Shown here: piece by piece, positions 12,028-24,099 of the stretch | How the letters are laid out: each line of letters begins with the position of its first letter | How positions within the stretch are numbered: the stretch's first letter is position 1 | Assembly (NCBI GenBank): GCA_013368445.1 | Contig: JAACJO010000027.1 | Location: 62,001-126,000, forward strand | Length of the DNA stretch: 64,000 nucleotides | Reading direction: 5' to 3' | DNA from: Leucocoprinus leucothites | Lineage: Eukaryota > Basidiomycota > Agaricomycetes > Agaricales > Agaricaceae | Made by a program: the position numbers and the translations under genes | The notes under the pieces: model-generated | Told to the model about the DNA's origin: nothing | Database searches by the model: none | The model's input: only the letters and a program-made list of their open reading frames with translations

Positions 12028-14160
12028 CTATATCATCGAAATTAATGATTTCACAGCTAATGCTGCTTGGACCATAACAATGGGAAGTGGGGAATGCTCA
12101 TGGATAAGAGGCTGTTCAGGCAGCAGTTGGGGGAAGTTTTTGTCCATAGCACCAGGGACCCAAAGACTATTTTCATCATCAAGGGGTCTCGGGGCCTCCG
12201 GTTCTGGCATCTTTGGACAATTACAAGAAGGGAGGAGAGATTTGAAGTTTGGGACAAAATGAGCAGTGTACTCAAGTAAATTATCTTTGTTGACCTGATA
12301 CCACTCATCCTCGTCTCTTTCAGAAAATGAGAAGGGTGTCTGGTCATGTACATAAAGAGTCAATGTACAGTTTGGGGCCAAGCTCTGGATTTTGACTTGC
12401 TGCAGCTTGCTGGTATGAATGGACATTGTGAGCATTTCAATTTGCACAATTCCTAATTGAGAGACGGATATCATAGTGCCAAAACAGCCCTTGAATGGGC
12501 CTTTGGTGATGATCACCAAGAACTTCTCCAAATGATCAAACCTGGAGTCTTGTATCTTGGCAATTTTGACATTTGTGTTAGGATCACGAGGTATTTTCCC
12601 TGATTGAGGAACAATAAAAGAGAACTGGATGAATGGGATAGGAACAGTGACTGGCTTCAGCTTCAAGTGGTCATTAACTGAATATCCCTGATATAATGGA
12701 GAGAAACTTACAAAACAGAAAGGATCATAAACTGTTGCAGTAAATTCTTCTTCATTAATATGAACTATGAATCCAATATACCCCAAATCTGGTCCTGAAG
12801 TAACACAGACAAGATCCCCAACCTTGAAATACCTATGAAGAAGATTTAAAGGGAGGTAAACAGTCTCAAGAGACCCCAACAAATACACATAGACATGAGT
12901 TGGAGTCAAAGCTTTCATGACGCCAATAGAGCCAGCATGTGTCATACCCACAACTTTCACATGGTCTCTCTCCTTGAGCTCTCTTGCAGCTGCTGCACAA
13001 AGTAGCTAGAGTTTGGTGGGTGATGGGATTACTGGTGAGTTCAAAAACAAGCTTATTTCATCAACCAAAGGATAGACAGGGATGTGATGGTAATCAGCAG
13101 GTGAAACGGTGGTGAGAAGGAAACCAGAGGAGTCAAAACAATAGTGATAGTGATAATAGCAGTGGGTAGTGTCTCTATATTCTTGGCAATACTTGAAGTG
13201 GGTAAGCATTGTATTTGAGTCATCAACAAAAAGGTTCTCTGAGCCAGAGGTGGTGATAGCCTTATTGGGGTTGAATAGAGCAGGTAACACCCTACTTCTG
13301 GGAAGTTGAAGCAGGGATGATTTGGAAAAATAACGGATGTGGGGAACTAATACAATATCAAGGTATTGGGTTTTCTCATTGACACATTGAACATAGGCTA
13401 AATTGTTGAAGTATGGTCATGTTTTAAGTCGGACCCAATTCCCTACTTCAGGGGTAAACTGAGGCCTTCGAAAATTCAGCAAGTTCATCCCCTCCAAGAA
13501 TGTAATTGCCTGAATTTCCCACCACTTCACACCTGGCATTCTCTTGCAGACCGCAACGGCATCTGCCCATTCCCAGGCTTCAATATACACATGGCCTAGT
13601 CCCTCTTTATGTGCAAAGGCACTCCAAGGTGCCCAAAACTTCATAAATGCCAGGGGATCATTGAGCATTCCAAACATGCACTCAAAAATCCGTTTCACAG
13701 TTAAGTACTCGGATCCAAGCTGTAAAAAAAAACTTCAGGTTTTATTATGACTCCTAACCAAAGGTACATACCCTAACAGGCACCTCCCAAAGCTCCCAGT
13801 CCCCCTCTTTTGGGGGTATTGGGTCCTCCATGTAATGAAAGTTCCCCAATTGAATCACTCTGAGTCCATCATCTGATTTCTGGGTATGATGACTAGACAC
13901 CCATCTCTTTTTGAACCCAGCCAGGAATCTGTCATGCCCATCGTCCTCCAAATTCCTTTGAGCATGGCTGCTCACATCTTCCACAAGATCTTGATCATAA
14001 ATAACAAATCCTACATTGCATAGGAATGAGAAAAGATGGGTGCTGAAAAGGCCTAACTCGACTCACTGTCATCACCCTCTTCTTCATTCTTGTCATTGTT
14101 GTCATTATCATCAGCCACCTCCAGATCAAGATATAGATTCAGGGACTGAGAGGTACTTCA
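12028..14160 (-). pseudogene. Spt5-like protein with NGN and KOW domains
   Basis: Spt5 is the elongation factor that, with Spt4, clamps RNA polymerase II. Here an acidic start (LEVADDNDNNDKNEEEGDD, about 14130-14070) is joined across a GTGAGT...TGTAG intron to RFVIYDQDLVEDVSSH. Next come GDWELWEVPVR, another intron, and an NGN-like domain (KRIFECMFGML ... GLGHVYIEAWEWADAVAVCKRM, 13698-13540). A middle region (13290-13006) follows, then two KOW-like modules (FKVGDLVCVTSGPDLGYIG at 12835-12780; FLVIITKGPFKGCFGTMIS at 12510-12460) and a Pro-rich tail. The protein is far more divergent than a housekeeping Spt5. Two in-frame stops (TGA at 13417, TAG near 13005) match CGA and CAG codons hit by C-to-T. 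It lies among KDZ passenger genes, not in a conserved host context. A 77-residue frame just upstream (14359-14126) may be its N-terminus. Confidence 0.75.
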
Positions 14161-14391
14161 AGAGGCCTTTCCGGGGGTTCTTGTGGGTTTTGGTACAGGG
14201 AAAGGCTTTTAATAGCATCAGACATTCCACCAAGCCAATAAAATCATGAATGTTAGAGGCAAGAGCAGGCATAAGCTGTACCATATTCAAAGGCACATCA
14301 TCATTGGGGTCATGAAACCCATTCTGACCAGGATTGTTCAGAGTACCACCTGCATTCACAGCACAGCCCTAGTGAAGAATAGGATGATTAG

Positions 14392-15095
14392 ATGAAGGTG
14401 TGGAAATTCAGGGTGAGAACCAGCCTCATGGAGGGTGGAATTTGGGGGTTGATTATAATATGGGGGTTGTGGGGAACAGGGGTGGTCCATGTACTCACTG
14501 GGTCTAAAGGTATCTGCTCATCGATGTCACACCACAGGATTTTACAAGCATCTTGGACACCATCTGGGTTTAGAGCATAGCCCTAGATAAATGGATTGGG
14601 AAATAATGGCATACAGTAGCAGTGGAAGAACTTACCAGTCAAGCCTTCAAGAAAGACTAGGTAATGTATAAACATTTGGCCCTAGCAGCAAGAGCTAGAC
14701 TTGCCTGCACTGAAGAAGCTAACTGGAGAAATCCATCATCAGTCGCATGCTGGAACTAGATAGATACGTGATGGAGATACTGAGGAAGAGGGTTGGATAT
14801 TACTTGAAGTTGTACTTGACTTCTCGGTTTTATTTCTTGCATTACTTTTGGAAGACTGTACAATTAATGTGTCAGTAACAGCTTGATTAAAAGTGCTAGG
14901 AAGCCTACAGATGACAAATACATTGATTAAATAAATCAGAGAATTTGAATATCATACAAGGTCTATTGTTGGACATGGCAGGGTCTATATACTAGGATTT
15001 GTGTTGTGGAAGTATGAGCAGAAAACACAAAGAGGTAGGAGACATGATTTAATTGCATATAAGTTTAGGGTAGGTTTGCATGTGATCAGATTCTC
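14392..15095. other. no gene recognised
   Basis: Apart from a short plus-strand frame (14392-14580) without family resemblance, I see nothing supported here. It is the left flank of the 1525-base long-TIR element. Confidence 0.4.
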
Positions 15096-15103
15096 CCTGA
15101 TGA

Positions 15104-16628
15104 TGTGCCCAACCAGACTCATTTCCCACCACTCAGGAGGCTATTGCCTGACATTCAGTCTCTCCCGATTAGGCATCAATACCATCAGGGACCAGCCACT
15201 GGCTGTCTATGCACTGCTGTTTCAGACAGTGAACTCACATATCTTCACAAACACTTGACCGATTTTTGTCATTTTTTGAGTACTTGCATATATTATACAA
15301 TATATTAAATAAAGCTAGCTTTATATATGAAATTTCAAGTCAATCTCTTACCACACCCTCATCCTCCCTTGCTGTAAACACAGTGAGACAAGGGTGTCCA
15401 GTCAATATCCACCATTAAACCCTACAGAGAACGATTTATATGGCTCTCAAGATGTATTCTATAGTGTACAAATGCCTGTATACATGTGCTGAAGGGTCAA
15501 TTAACCTTAAATGCACATATTTGGACCATCTCTCACTGTATGCCTTTTCACTGGTGACTGGGTAGAGGCAACACTATATATACTGCACACAGATGGCATA
15601 TATACATGATACATGCCAGTAGTATGTCCCCACCCTAGGCTCCTTCAATATAGAATCTCCCAAAGCTGGCAGTGATTTCCTAGTACATTTGGATGAATAT
15701 TATTATCCTGCACTGCTGCTATAAAGGCTACATCCAAGTCCAATTATATAACCTTGGAGGATATAGCATTTACTACAACTTACAAGAAACCACTTGGGAA
15801 ACAGTCCAGAACATGGATAGATATGAGGAAAAAACTATGTACAGGCTATTTGATCATGGAGAGCAGATGAGATTATGAGTGTTTGCATGACGTACTTGAC
15901 TCATCCTGCGATAACTCGGCCATATCTGGACCAATTCTCAAGCGGTTTCTTCCCATCTATATGGAGAATAGAGGCATATATTAGAGGGTTTTTCTCATAG
16001 GTATATATCTTGTATTCACTGACCTATTTATGAAATACTGTCAAGTTTTATGATTTATTCTCATTGATTACTCTGGTGTAGAGCGATAGGCCAAGCATGA
16101 TGGGACACTTTAAGTGACATGGGTATCCTCAAGGGTATGTACCTACATAGCTCTGGACTTGTAGTAGCAACAAGGCAGGTCGAGGGATCTCACTCTCTGG
16201 GGAGCCATATCAAACAGGGAGGATGCCATCTATCCATTCATCTGCATTATAGAATCCAATGTGGTGTGCTTGAGTCAATGTAAATATATCTTTAGATGTT
16301 GTATGGAACTGTATTTGGGCTTCAAGCTTCTGGAACATCCTCCTCTCACTGCATTTATGGCGGGAGAGGAGGGAGGGTGTGGTAAGAGACTGACTAGAAA
16401 TTTCATATATAAGGCTAGCTTTATGTACTATATTGTATAATATATACAAGTACTCAAAAAATGAGGAAAATCAATCAAGTATTTGTGGAGATATGTGAGT
16501 TCACTGTCTGAAACAGCAGTGCACAAACAACCAGCGGCTGGTCCCTGATGGTATTGATGCCTAATTGGGAGAGACTGAATGTCAGGCACTAGCCTCCCAA
16601 GTGGTGGGAAATGAATCTGGTTGGGCAT
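15104..16628. mobile_element. 1525-base non-autonomous DNA transposon with ~280-base terminal inverted repeats
   Basis: Left arm 15104-15385 and right arm 16360-16628 are inverted copies of each other, starting TGTGCCCAACC and ending GGTTGGGCAT. They stay similar for about 280 bases with scattered, mostly transition, differences. Perfect 8-base target duplications CCTGATGA flank it at 15096-15103 and 16629-16636. The interior (15390-16355) shows no transposase. Short frames in the arms (MPNQTHFPPL and MPNQIHFPPL types) are just the same arm read twice. An 8-base duplication fits hAT or KDZ mobilisation. Ends differ from the hAT element at 18341-20935. Confidence 0.9.
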
Positions 16629-16639
16629 CCTGATGAGAT

Positions 16640-17100
16640 GATGGGCATGGGAGCAATCCCAATGTCATCACCAACAGCCACTGCCAGTATCTTGGCTTGA
16701 TGATGAATGTCATCCACTATTGGAACTTGGGACATGTGGTCTCAATTTGGTCATCATGTGTACAACCTGCCCTAAATGACAGCCACTGAAGTGGCAATTT
16801 GAAGTTCTCTCCAGCTTTTGCTTCTCCCCTTTTGAAGTGGAAATGTTGAAACTCTCTGAACAGAGATGTAAATCATATATTACACTGTTGTAATGATATC
16901 TTGTTGTATGCATAGCTTCTCAATGCAGACTTTGTTGTTAGGGAGTCCATTCCTGTCCAGTAACAACAACTAGAGTTTATACTAGCCTGAAAGCTGTGAA
17001 GTGAGTGATCTGATTGAGAAAATAAATTCACTATGCATGTCAGGTCCCAGCAATCACCAATACTATCCTCAAACTCTCCCTGCTTAATGGCTTTGACATG
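16640..17100. other. no gene recognised
   Basis: Flank of the long-TIR element. A 67-residue minus frame (16913-16710) has no recognisable family. Confidence 0.35.
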
Positions 17101-17109
17101 GTGGATTTC

Positions 17110-17850
17110 TCATAACCTTGTCATGGTCTCTTGGAGGAGGCTATCACATTCAAGCTCAGTAGCATGCTGATTGGAAATCTTGGTCGAGTACTCCACTTCA
17201 GCAGCTAGGTTGTAGGAAATGTCATCAGGGTATTCAACTACACCAGCATGCTGGTTGAATGCATCATCCACACGCTTGTCAATGGAAGCCATCTCATTGT
17301 ATGAGCCAACCTTAAGGGTGTGTTCTTTCTGATAAGAAGGGTTGTCAGGAAGTTGCCAAGCCTCTCCCTTCAGCTCTTGAATATAGTGTTTGAGGTGAGT
17401 GCATTCTTCCATAGTAAAGGAAGAAGGTTTAGTGATGTAGAATGGGCTGTATCTGGTCTTTGGATAAAGTGCAGATGTGTGTAATGGGGTCCATGCCCTA
17501 CACGGAACATCATAGATGTCTTGCATCTTATCAGGGTAGCCAGTCCTCGCCTTGAATGATTCTGTGCATAAAAAGCTCATTGTGTACAGGCCATCGTATT
17601 TGGTCACATGGATGAGCATAGGGGGAGCATTGACCTTTTAGTGTATGAGTTTTATCAACTCTCATAATGACTTGTCATTCACTTCATGATACCAAATGAT
17701 CTGCACTGAATATGGATACCTTTGCCAATCTTCGAAGGTGATGTGCATGATTTTGGGTTAATGAAGTAGCAGCAGTGAAGAATCTTTAGGAACAACCAGG
17801 GTAGGTCAGTAAAGTCTTTGAAACATTGGCTAATACATCGTTCATGGGTC
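17110..17850 (-). pseudogene. unknown protein, family 'VQI-IYD' member 1
   Basis: I do not recognise the function. The minus-strand reading runs FEDWQRYPYSVQIIWYHEV, LIKLIH, KVNAPPMLIHVTKYDG, FKARTGYPDKMQDIYD, then YSPFYITKPSSFTMEEC and LKHYIQEL, ending at 17110 with an acidic tail. In-frame TGA and TAA after SL and LIH match lost Arg and Gln codons. The same wording recurs at 25205-25780 and, weaker, at 27704-28386, so the window holds at least three diverged relatives on the same strand. No membrane segment or signal peptide is visible. It may be a passenger gene of the KDZ-type element. Confidence 0.55.
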
Positions 17851-18184
17851 ATGGCAGATTTGTACTGGTCAGAGCCATGGTGAGCTCATTGACTGGGGTG
17901 GTTTGGAGTATCTACAGAGTTTGAGCCAGATTTGAAGTCGTTCTATCCTTCCTGATCCCTTGTTTGACATTAGCCTATTCCTGAGTGAATGTTCTAAACT
18001 TGAAGCCTGTGGAACTCAACTTCACACTCATCTACATCGGGCTTTCAAAGATACTGCAACACTTCATTTAGTTCTTTCAGAGATTGCGACTCCCTTGACA
18101 AAGGGATAATAATATCATAGGCAAAGGATATAGATTATTGAAAAAGTGTATGTCAACTTGAAATTTACAGAGATGACTGGATTT

Positions 18185-18340
18185 GATCTAAATATATACT
18201 CTTAGTCAAGTTAACTCCTTTTTCAACTCATAGTCAATTCTAGAAGCTTGGTAAATGCTTGTGGTTGTCCATTTCGAGGAAAATTTTGGGCCATTGCCAT
18301 CCGAAGGCACTACCATGAATACAGGTCATGTTATTATGTT
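18185..18340 (-). pseudogene. 3' part of an unknown gene interrupted by the hAT element
   Basis: With the hAT element and one target copy removed, the minus-strand frame of 20944-21240 continues here. It reads IT, a TGA (probably a former CGA Arg), PVFMVVPSDGNGPKFSSKW and IDYELKKELT, and stops near 18185. Frame continuity across the excision is the evidence that this is coding. The function is unknown. The upstream part is listed at 20944-21240. Confidence 0.5.
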
Positions 18341-20935
18341 TAGGGACCGTCATGGATGGTAACATCACATATCTGTGACTGACACCATCAGATGATGTTA
18401 TCATGGATGGCCATGGATGGATATCTGCAGATGGCAGTTTCATCCACAGATAAAGCATATTCTTTTACTCTGAGGATACTGTAATATGTTTCTATACATT
18501 TTTCCGACTATTTTGGAGTAGAAATCAAGTGAAAATGTTCAAAAATGAGTGCATGGCATGACCTACAATTGTGGTCAAATATTCACAAATATTGGGGAAG
18601 ATCTACATCTTCACTAACACTTGAGATGCCATATCTTGCTCAAATCTCCAACGATTTTCACGAAACTAGGCTCAATAAATACGCATTCTTAACTACTACA
18701 CGCAGGTATACATTTTGAGTCATCGAACACATCCTTAAACCGTACAAATACATTCCAATCAATCAATGAGTTCACTTAGTTTGTCTGTCCATTTATTCAG
18801 CATCTGAATCACCTTCTGCTCCTCCAGCAATGATCTGTCCTGCTTTCATGACACCTGGAAATAATGGATTCCCAGGTCTTGCCCAGGACCCAAGTGCCAT
18901 CTTAGCTTTGAATGTATTTGGGGTCATGTTGTGTTGCATAAAGTTTACCTGTCATCATCCAACAGAGAATGCCTGTTTGGCATCAACAGATGATGCTGTG
19001 GGTGACAATACATCAGCCAATGATAGACAGACAATATAAGATACACTGACCAGAAAGATTCCCTTTTCAGCCATAATGTCAACTGTTGGATCTCAGAGTG
19101 ACATTACAGCCTCTTGATTGAATGTACCATGTCCATCATCCTCATCCAGTACTGTATCATCAATATCATTCTCTTCTTCAATTACCTCATTAGTCTCCTC
19201 AGATGAGCTATCAGCAGCTAAAACTAGAATATCATTTGCAAGTACAGCATTATTAGTCTTCTTCCTTCCTTTCTTGAAAAAGAAGGATATAAACATCTAA
19301 ATTAAATATAGTCAATATAATATATGTTCCAGTTTGATGTAAATATTATACCTTAGCAATCAAATTCAAAATATGAGCCATACACCGCATCTGAGCTTGT
19401 GGTCCTTGAAAAGTCGGAATATACCATGGAAGAAGTTTAACAAGCTTATTACAGTTTGCAGCATTATCCATGCACACTGAAAATAACTAAATTTGGATTA
19501 GTATATAATCTGAGTAAATTATAGTATTGATTTGTAATTACATTTGTGGTCAATCCCCAGCACTTGAGACAATCAAAGACTACCTCTGCCATATATTGCC
19601 CTGTATGCTTCTGTTTGAGTCTATTATCAAATTAATAATGTAAGTATCAAGATACACAGATTATTAAAACACACCTAATAAACTCAAGAACAGTACAAAA
19701 GATCTTATCCTGCTCATACCAGATAATCACTAAACCAAGATATGATGCTACGATTGGGGCTGTCCATCCATCTAATACTAGATGAATAGGACTTGTAGTT
19801 GACTAATCATAGTAAGTTCATAGGATATACAAATCAATCTAAGAATAGACATACCATGAGTTTGGTACAGACAAGCCCTGACATCTCATGGTATAGTAAC
19901 TGAGTGTCACGGCCAACCTGCTTAGCATGTGGAAGTGTGGTTCCTCTTTGCAACATATTAACTTCAATTTTGTAAAAAGAATTCTTGACAGCATTAAATG
20001 GGTGCTGGTTTGCAGCAGAGTGTAGTGCAATGACAGCATGATGAGCAGCCTTGGAATAGGGAACATAGTCATCAGAGTCAGAGTAGCCTGATTCCAAGGT
20101 ATCACCAGTAACACCAGTCTGAGTATCACAGGCCTTGATACCACTATTGAGATTACCAGTTCCAGAACCAGTTTTTGTGCGACCACGGCAATGGGGTAGA
20201 TGTCAGGCAGGATCAGTCTTGCATGTGAAAACAAAGACAAGCTCAAGTGGTATATCATCTTCATAAATGTGATCAAGTGAGATGTTGAAGTGCTGATATG
20301 CTGGAGACTTGAGATGAGAAAATGCAGCCTCTAAAATTGTAATGAGCTCAATATTCAATTTTTCGACTAATTTACAGACCGATAATCTCATTATCTGGCA
20401 AGTCCCAGACAGCACAGTCAGATTTATCAGCAATTTCCTTGGCAGCCTTAGTCTTCTGACATTGTTTGACTGGAGAGAACTGCACAGGGATAGATAGCCT
20501 AGGAGTATCCTCTTCATCACTTGAAACAACTGGAGTGCTTGGCTCAGTAATGTGGGGAGTAGAGCTTCAGCTGTCATCTGAACCCCTAGAGGGAGGGTTT
20601 AAGGAAGGATGAGAGGGAAAAGTCCCCTTAGAACAAGAAGCACCAGTTTTCGGAGGCATAACTTGAGGGGAGAGACTCAGGGGATGAACTCAGGGATGAT
20701 GGGAAGGGGTGGAAAGCTCAAAGCCAGGGTTCATTGTATTATCTGACAATTCACATCAGAGGCTTTGTTTGGCAGATGAAAACATTCCATATGAGGAATA
20801 TAAGTCTATTTTTAAACCGGTTATGGTCAGGGTACCATCCTCATCTGGCAATATCCCATCCAATCCAATCCAATCTGAGAGTTATGGATGGTTACCAGTA
20901 GATAGCCGGTTGTCACACATCCATGATGGCCCCTA
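18341..20935 (-). mobile_element. complete hAT-superfamily transposon with 8-base target duplication
   Basis: The ends are TAGGGACCGTCATGGATG at 18341 and its imperfect complement ending CATGATGGCCCCTA at 20935. Identical 8-base duplications ATTATGTT flank it (18333-18340 and 20936-20943), as hAT elements make. GGATGG-type short repeats crowd both subterminal zones (18355-18440 and 20850-20930). It carries a hAT transposase on the minus strand and lies in an exon of an unknown gene. Confidence 0.92.
19093..20659 (-). pseudogene. hAT-family transposase, multi-exon, degraded
   Basis: Cut-and-paste transposase. The start is ATG 20659 (MPPKTGASCSKGTFPSHP), followed by a Ser/Asp-rich head (SSDEEDTPR). 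A BED-like region comes next (VFTCKTDPA, LPHCRGRTKTGSGTGNL; 20215-20130), then LPHAKQVGRDTQLLYHEMSG, SPIHLVLDGWTAPIVASYLG (about 19790-19735), KHTGQYMAEVVFDCLKCWGL (about 19610-19560) and DNAANCNKLVKLLPW joined to QMRCMAHILNLIAK (19475-19365). A GTATAA...TTTAG intron leads to an acidic last exon ending at 19093. These match the hAT RNase H-fold motifs in order. Stops after DDS (near 20570) and NEIIGL (near 20390), and a missing C-terminal dimerisation region, suggest inactivity. Confidence 0.86.
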
Positions 20936-20943
20936 ATTATGTT

Positions 20944-21240
20944 TCTCTCATCTCCAGTGGGATCTAATTTTTCTCTTAGGACATTAGTCTTTCTTTGCAG
21001 GGTGGATGGTCTTTGAGCCATTTGATAGAGAAAAATAGTTTCTTCCAATGCACTCTTGGACCCTTTGGTGACCAGAGAATGCTTCTGTACCTCTCTATTA
21101 TCAGGTTCAATTATGTTCGACATTGAGAGCAAAAGCTGCTGCCACTGGCTTAGTGGATTTCTAACACTCATTAGTGTTGGTGCACTGGAATATTCTTTTG
21201 ACCCTTGACCTCTCCAAGGGACGGTTGTCCTCATTAGCTC
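20944..21240 (-). pseudogene. 5' part of the unknown gene interrupted by hAT
   Basis: The minus-strand frame reads ELMRTTVPWRGQGSKEYSS, SQWQQLLLSMSNIIEPDN, then QKHSLVTKGSKSALEETIFL and LREKLDPTGDERN, running into the hAT right end at 20935. It continues in frame at 18340 once hAT is removed. I recognise no family. The polar, Ser/Gln-rich composition suggests a C-terminal, possibly disordered, part of a longer protein. Confidence 0.5.
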
Positions 21241-22680
21241 AATTGATACATTTGTTTATTAATTTAATTTGTAGTGTGAGTATCCACCACTGATAAGTAA
21301 CTTTCATTCCATTGTCCAATTTATACTGCCAAATAGGTGGTGCATAATGTCAACTCCTATAGCCCCTAGGCCTCTTGTCAGTGGAATAGTGGTTGATTAG
21401 AGGGACCATAAGATTCAGGCTTACCATTCTTAGTAGAGTGTTCCCTCCCATTTATCATCTGATGATCCGATCCAATACAGTGCATCTTTAGGATCCAAAG
21501 GCCTCACTGACAATTCAGATAGCGAAGTATTGCTTGTTTCCAGTATCAGTCTTCCTGGTGCTCTGTGGGGTAGGTGCTTTGAGTAGGTGAGCCCTGTATT
21601 TTGTGTCATGAGTTATGTCGTACTTGAAATTGATGAGGGTATCCCGCCAAGTTTAAAGGAGTATTATTCTTCGAATTTTAAACAGTTTTGTCATTCTACC
21701 ATGTATACAACAGCTAAGATAGTCAGGCTGTAGAGTCAAAGTACTGTGAGCAAGGCTACTGTCATTCTTCATGACAATTGAGTTTTCTGGACCTCCAAAC
21801 ACCCTCTATTTGTAGTTTCTAAATGGCCATACCTTTTAGGGTTTCATTCAAGTGTATTGGTTTTCATTGAAATTTTAATTCTTGCTGAAGGCGCAGTTTG
21901 CTTCACCATCCCAGAGCTTGTCAGGCCATTTTTATAAGGCACTATTGTAGAGATCGGACATTGCGTGACATCATATCACTGCTGTCATATGTCCTCTCTC
22001 TACTACTGATTAAGTCCCCTCCCTCTTTGACAACTCCTCATATACTAACCAATATCCTACTACCCTGGCAACAAACCAATCGCCAAACATAGCCAGCAAC
22101 TATATCAAGATGACCCTGCAGATTCAACACTCAGTAGCTGCTGATTACAGCCACTATCCCCCTCAACTTTCCCCTTTCCTCTTTCAATTCCACATGGCCC
22201 TTTCCTCTCTCCATTCTACACTTTCATTTTAATACTTGCTACGCATATTTCGCACTCAGCACCAACGCTCCAATGCAACCGGGTTAGGGTTTGTCATCCA
22301 ACTGACAAAAGTCCGAACATTTAATGTTTGTTTTATATTCCCTTTTCCATTCCTCCTCTCTTTCTCCTTCTAAAATTCTAATAAAATCGTCATTCGTGCT
22401 CCGGCTCAACCGCTATCGTTTCGTCTCATCGCCTAATGTAATAGTGTAGGTCTAAATAGCCACATGGACCCTTCTCTCCACCTACTTCTCCACCACTAAT
22501 ATTCCTTAGAATTCCCTTTCCCTTACAAAATCTAGACAAATGGTCTTGTGAACTGCTCCATCCTGCTCTCTATAGTCACCTGCAGCATTGTAAATAGTCT
22601 TAGAACCTTAGCTTTAAATACTGCGATGTATTTCCGTTTTTCTTTAGTGAAATTGACCCCATCTCTCTGACTCAATTTAA
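21241..22680. other. no gene recognised
   Basis: AT-rich sequence with short frames only. From about 22240 the CpG content rises (CGCACTCAGCACCAACGCTC, GAGCGCTGAG), which may mark younger or unmethylated sequence leading into the LINE fragment at 22690. Confidence 0.4.
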
Positions 22681-22689
22681 GCTCTTAAG

Positions 22690-22915
22690 TTTGAGCTTTT
22701 CGATATCGTTCTCACTAAAACCAACTGTCTTCATCACAGTTTTACTCCTCAGCAACGTCTCATATTGTCGCACGAGCGCTGAGTTATCATTTCGATTAAA
22801 ATCTCATCAAAAACAATTAATAATCAAGCTATCTACTTGGGTCAGAACCAATGACAGATGGATGCTGTCGTGCTCGCAAACACATCCGCACTCACCTATC
22901 CCACCTTCCCTTCAC
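22690..22915 (+). repeat. fragment of LINE-1 family (related to the LINE at the right end of the window)
   Basis: Bases 22784-22915 match the complement of 63870-64000 closely, e.g. ACTTGGGTCAGAACCAATGA and CTCGCAAACACATCC. They stop abruptly at 22915. In the other copy this lies just upstream of the RT domain, so this fragment is the segment between endonuclease and RT. The sequence from 22690 probably continues the same LINE upstream. It has neither a 3' end nor a poly(A) tail. Confidence 0.75.
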
Positions 22916-23426
22916 TATCTTTCCCATGGAGCTTGGTGAATACGGCTCGCTGAAATCTTACTGGAACATAAAACAGATACACTCTACAGAAAATCCCTCC
23001 TGTGCAAATGTTGCTATTCATTTTTGAGGAGTTTGGACAGAGCATGGCTAAAATTTCAGGATCATTCACTAGTTGCAGTTGTAGACTACAGAAGTAGTGA
23101 TCTAAACACATAATTATCTATATCTATGCCATCCATACTTGTTCTGACAGCTGAAGGTAGTAGGAATGGACTCTGGATGCACAATGATTGGTCTTACTAT
23201 ACTGAATGATGATAATGGCACTCACTTCATCTTAGTTGACATCACTGTCAGGTGCAAGAACAATGTTCCTATCACTGTTCAAACTTTGATTTTTGCCATG
23301 CACCTGAAATGCAGTGAGCACATGTTATTTAAAAGTGGAGAGTAACAACCAAGACTGACTTCAGTTTCATCACTTTTGTCTTCAGACTCAACAATAGTTC
23401 TTGCCCTTGCCAACCTAGGAAATCAT

Positions 23427-24060
23427 TTATAAAGGTACTGTGGGTAGTGAGACCACATTTCTTACCAGAGGTTCATTGTTGTTACTGTCATATTTCACAC
23501 TTGAACTACCAACATTAATAGTTAAATTCATGGTTTTGATCTTGATCTTGATAGACCACTTCCGCTTGAGCTCCTTCAGCTCCTTTGACATAGATCTGAT
23601 TGGAGGTGATGTTGGAGGTGAGGGCAATTTCAAAGAAGGTGTGTCCTTAGCTGATGTGCCAGGTGAAGACTTGTTGGTGCAAGAATAAGAGGCAGGACAT
23701 TTGCAGAATTCCTGTAACTGTTCCTTGACTTTGCTTAAGTGTAGGCATCTTGTATTGTCAAGGTCTTGTGGTTTGACAACAAAGAACAGGTACTGAATCC
23801 CATTGAGGTTGGATGGGAAGTGGGCTTGAGTTGGTAATTCAATGAACATCTTGATATTTGTATCAAAAATCAAATACTTTGTCACTGGGAAATTTGTGGC
23901 AGTAGCAAAGGCTTGGTCACCATTAAAGGTGAACAGTCTATCTTGAATGTGAATGCAGTGGATGGCCAGTGTTGTGTCTGGCTAAAGGATGGTGAGGGCT
24001 GTACTTACAGAAGCATAGGGGGTGACTTGCCTCAGTGTATATGACAATTTGCATGCGCCC
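23427..24060 (-). pseudogene. unknown protein
   Basis: The minus-strand reading is IHIQDRLFTFNGDQAFATAT, NFPVTKYLIFDTNIKMFIEL, SNLNGIQYLFFVVKPQDLD, a Cys pair in FCKCPASYSC, a Ser/Pro-rich linker, and a Lys-rich helix (SKELKELKRKWSIKIKIK). A donor GTAAGA follows NNNEPL at about 23455. An upstream TAG in TIL-PDTTLA matches a lost Gln. I do not recognise the family. It stands on the same strand as the 'VQI-IYD' genes around it. Confidence 0.45.
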
Positions 24061-24099
24061 TGTCTTATTGCACCTGGCAGAGTTTGCTTCAGACAGTGT

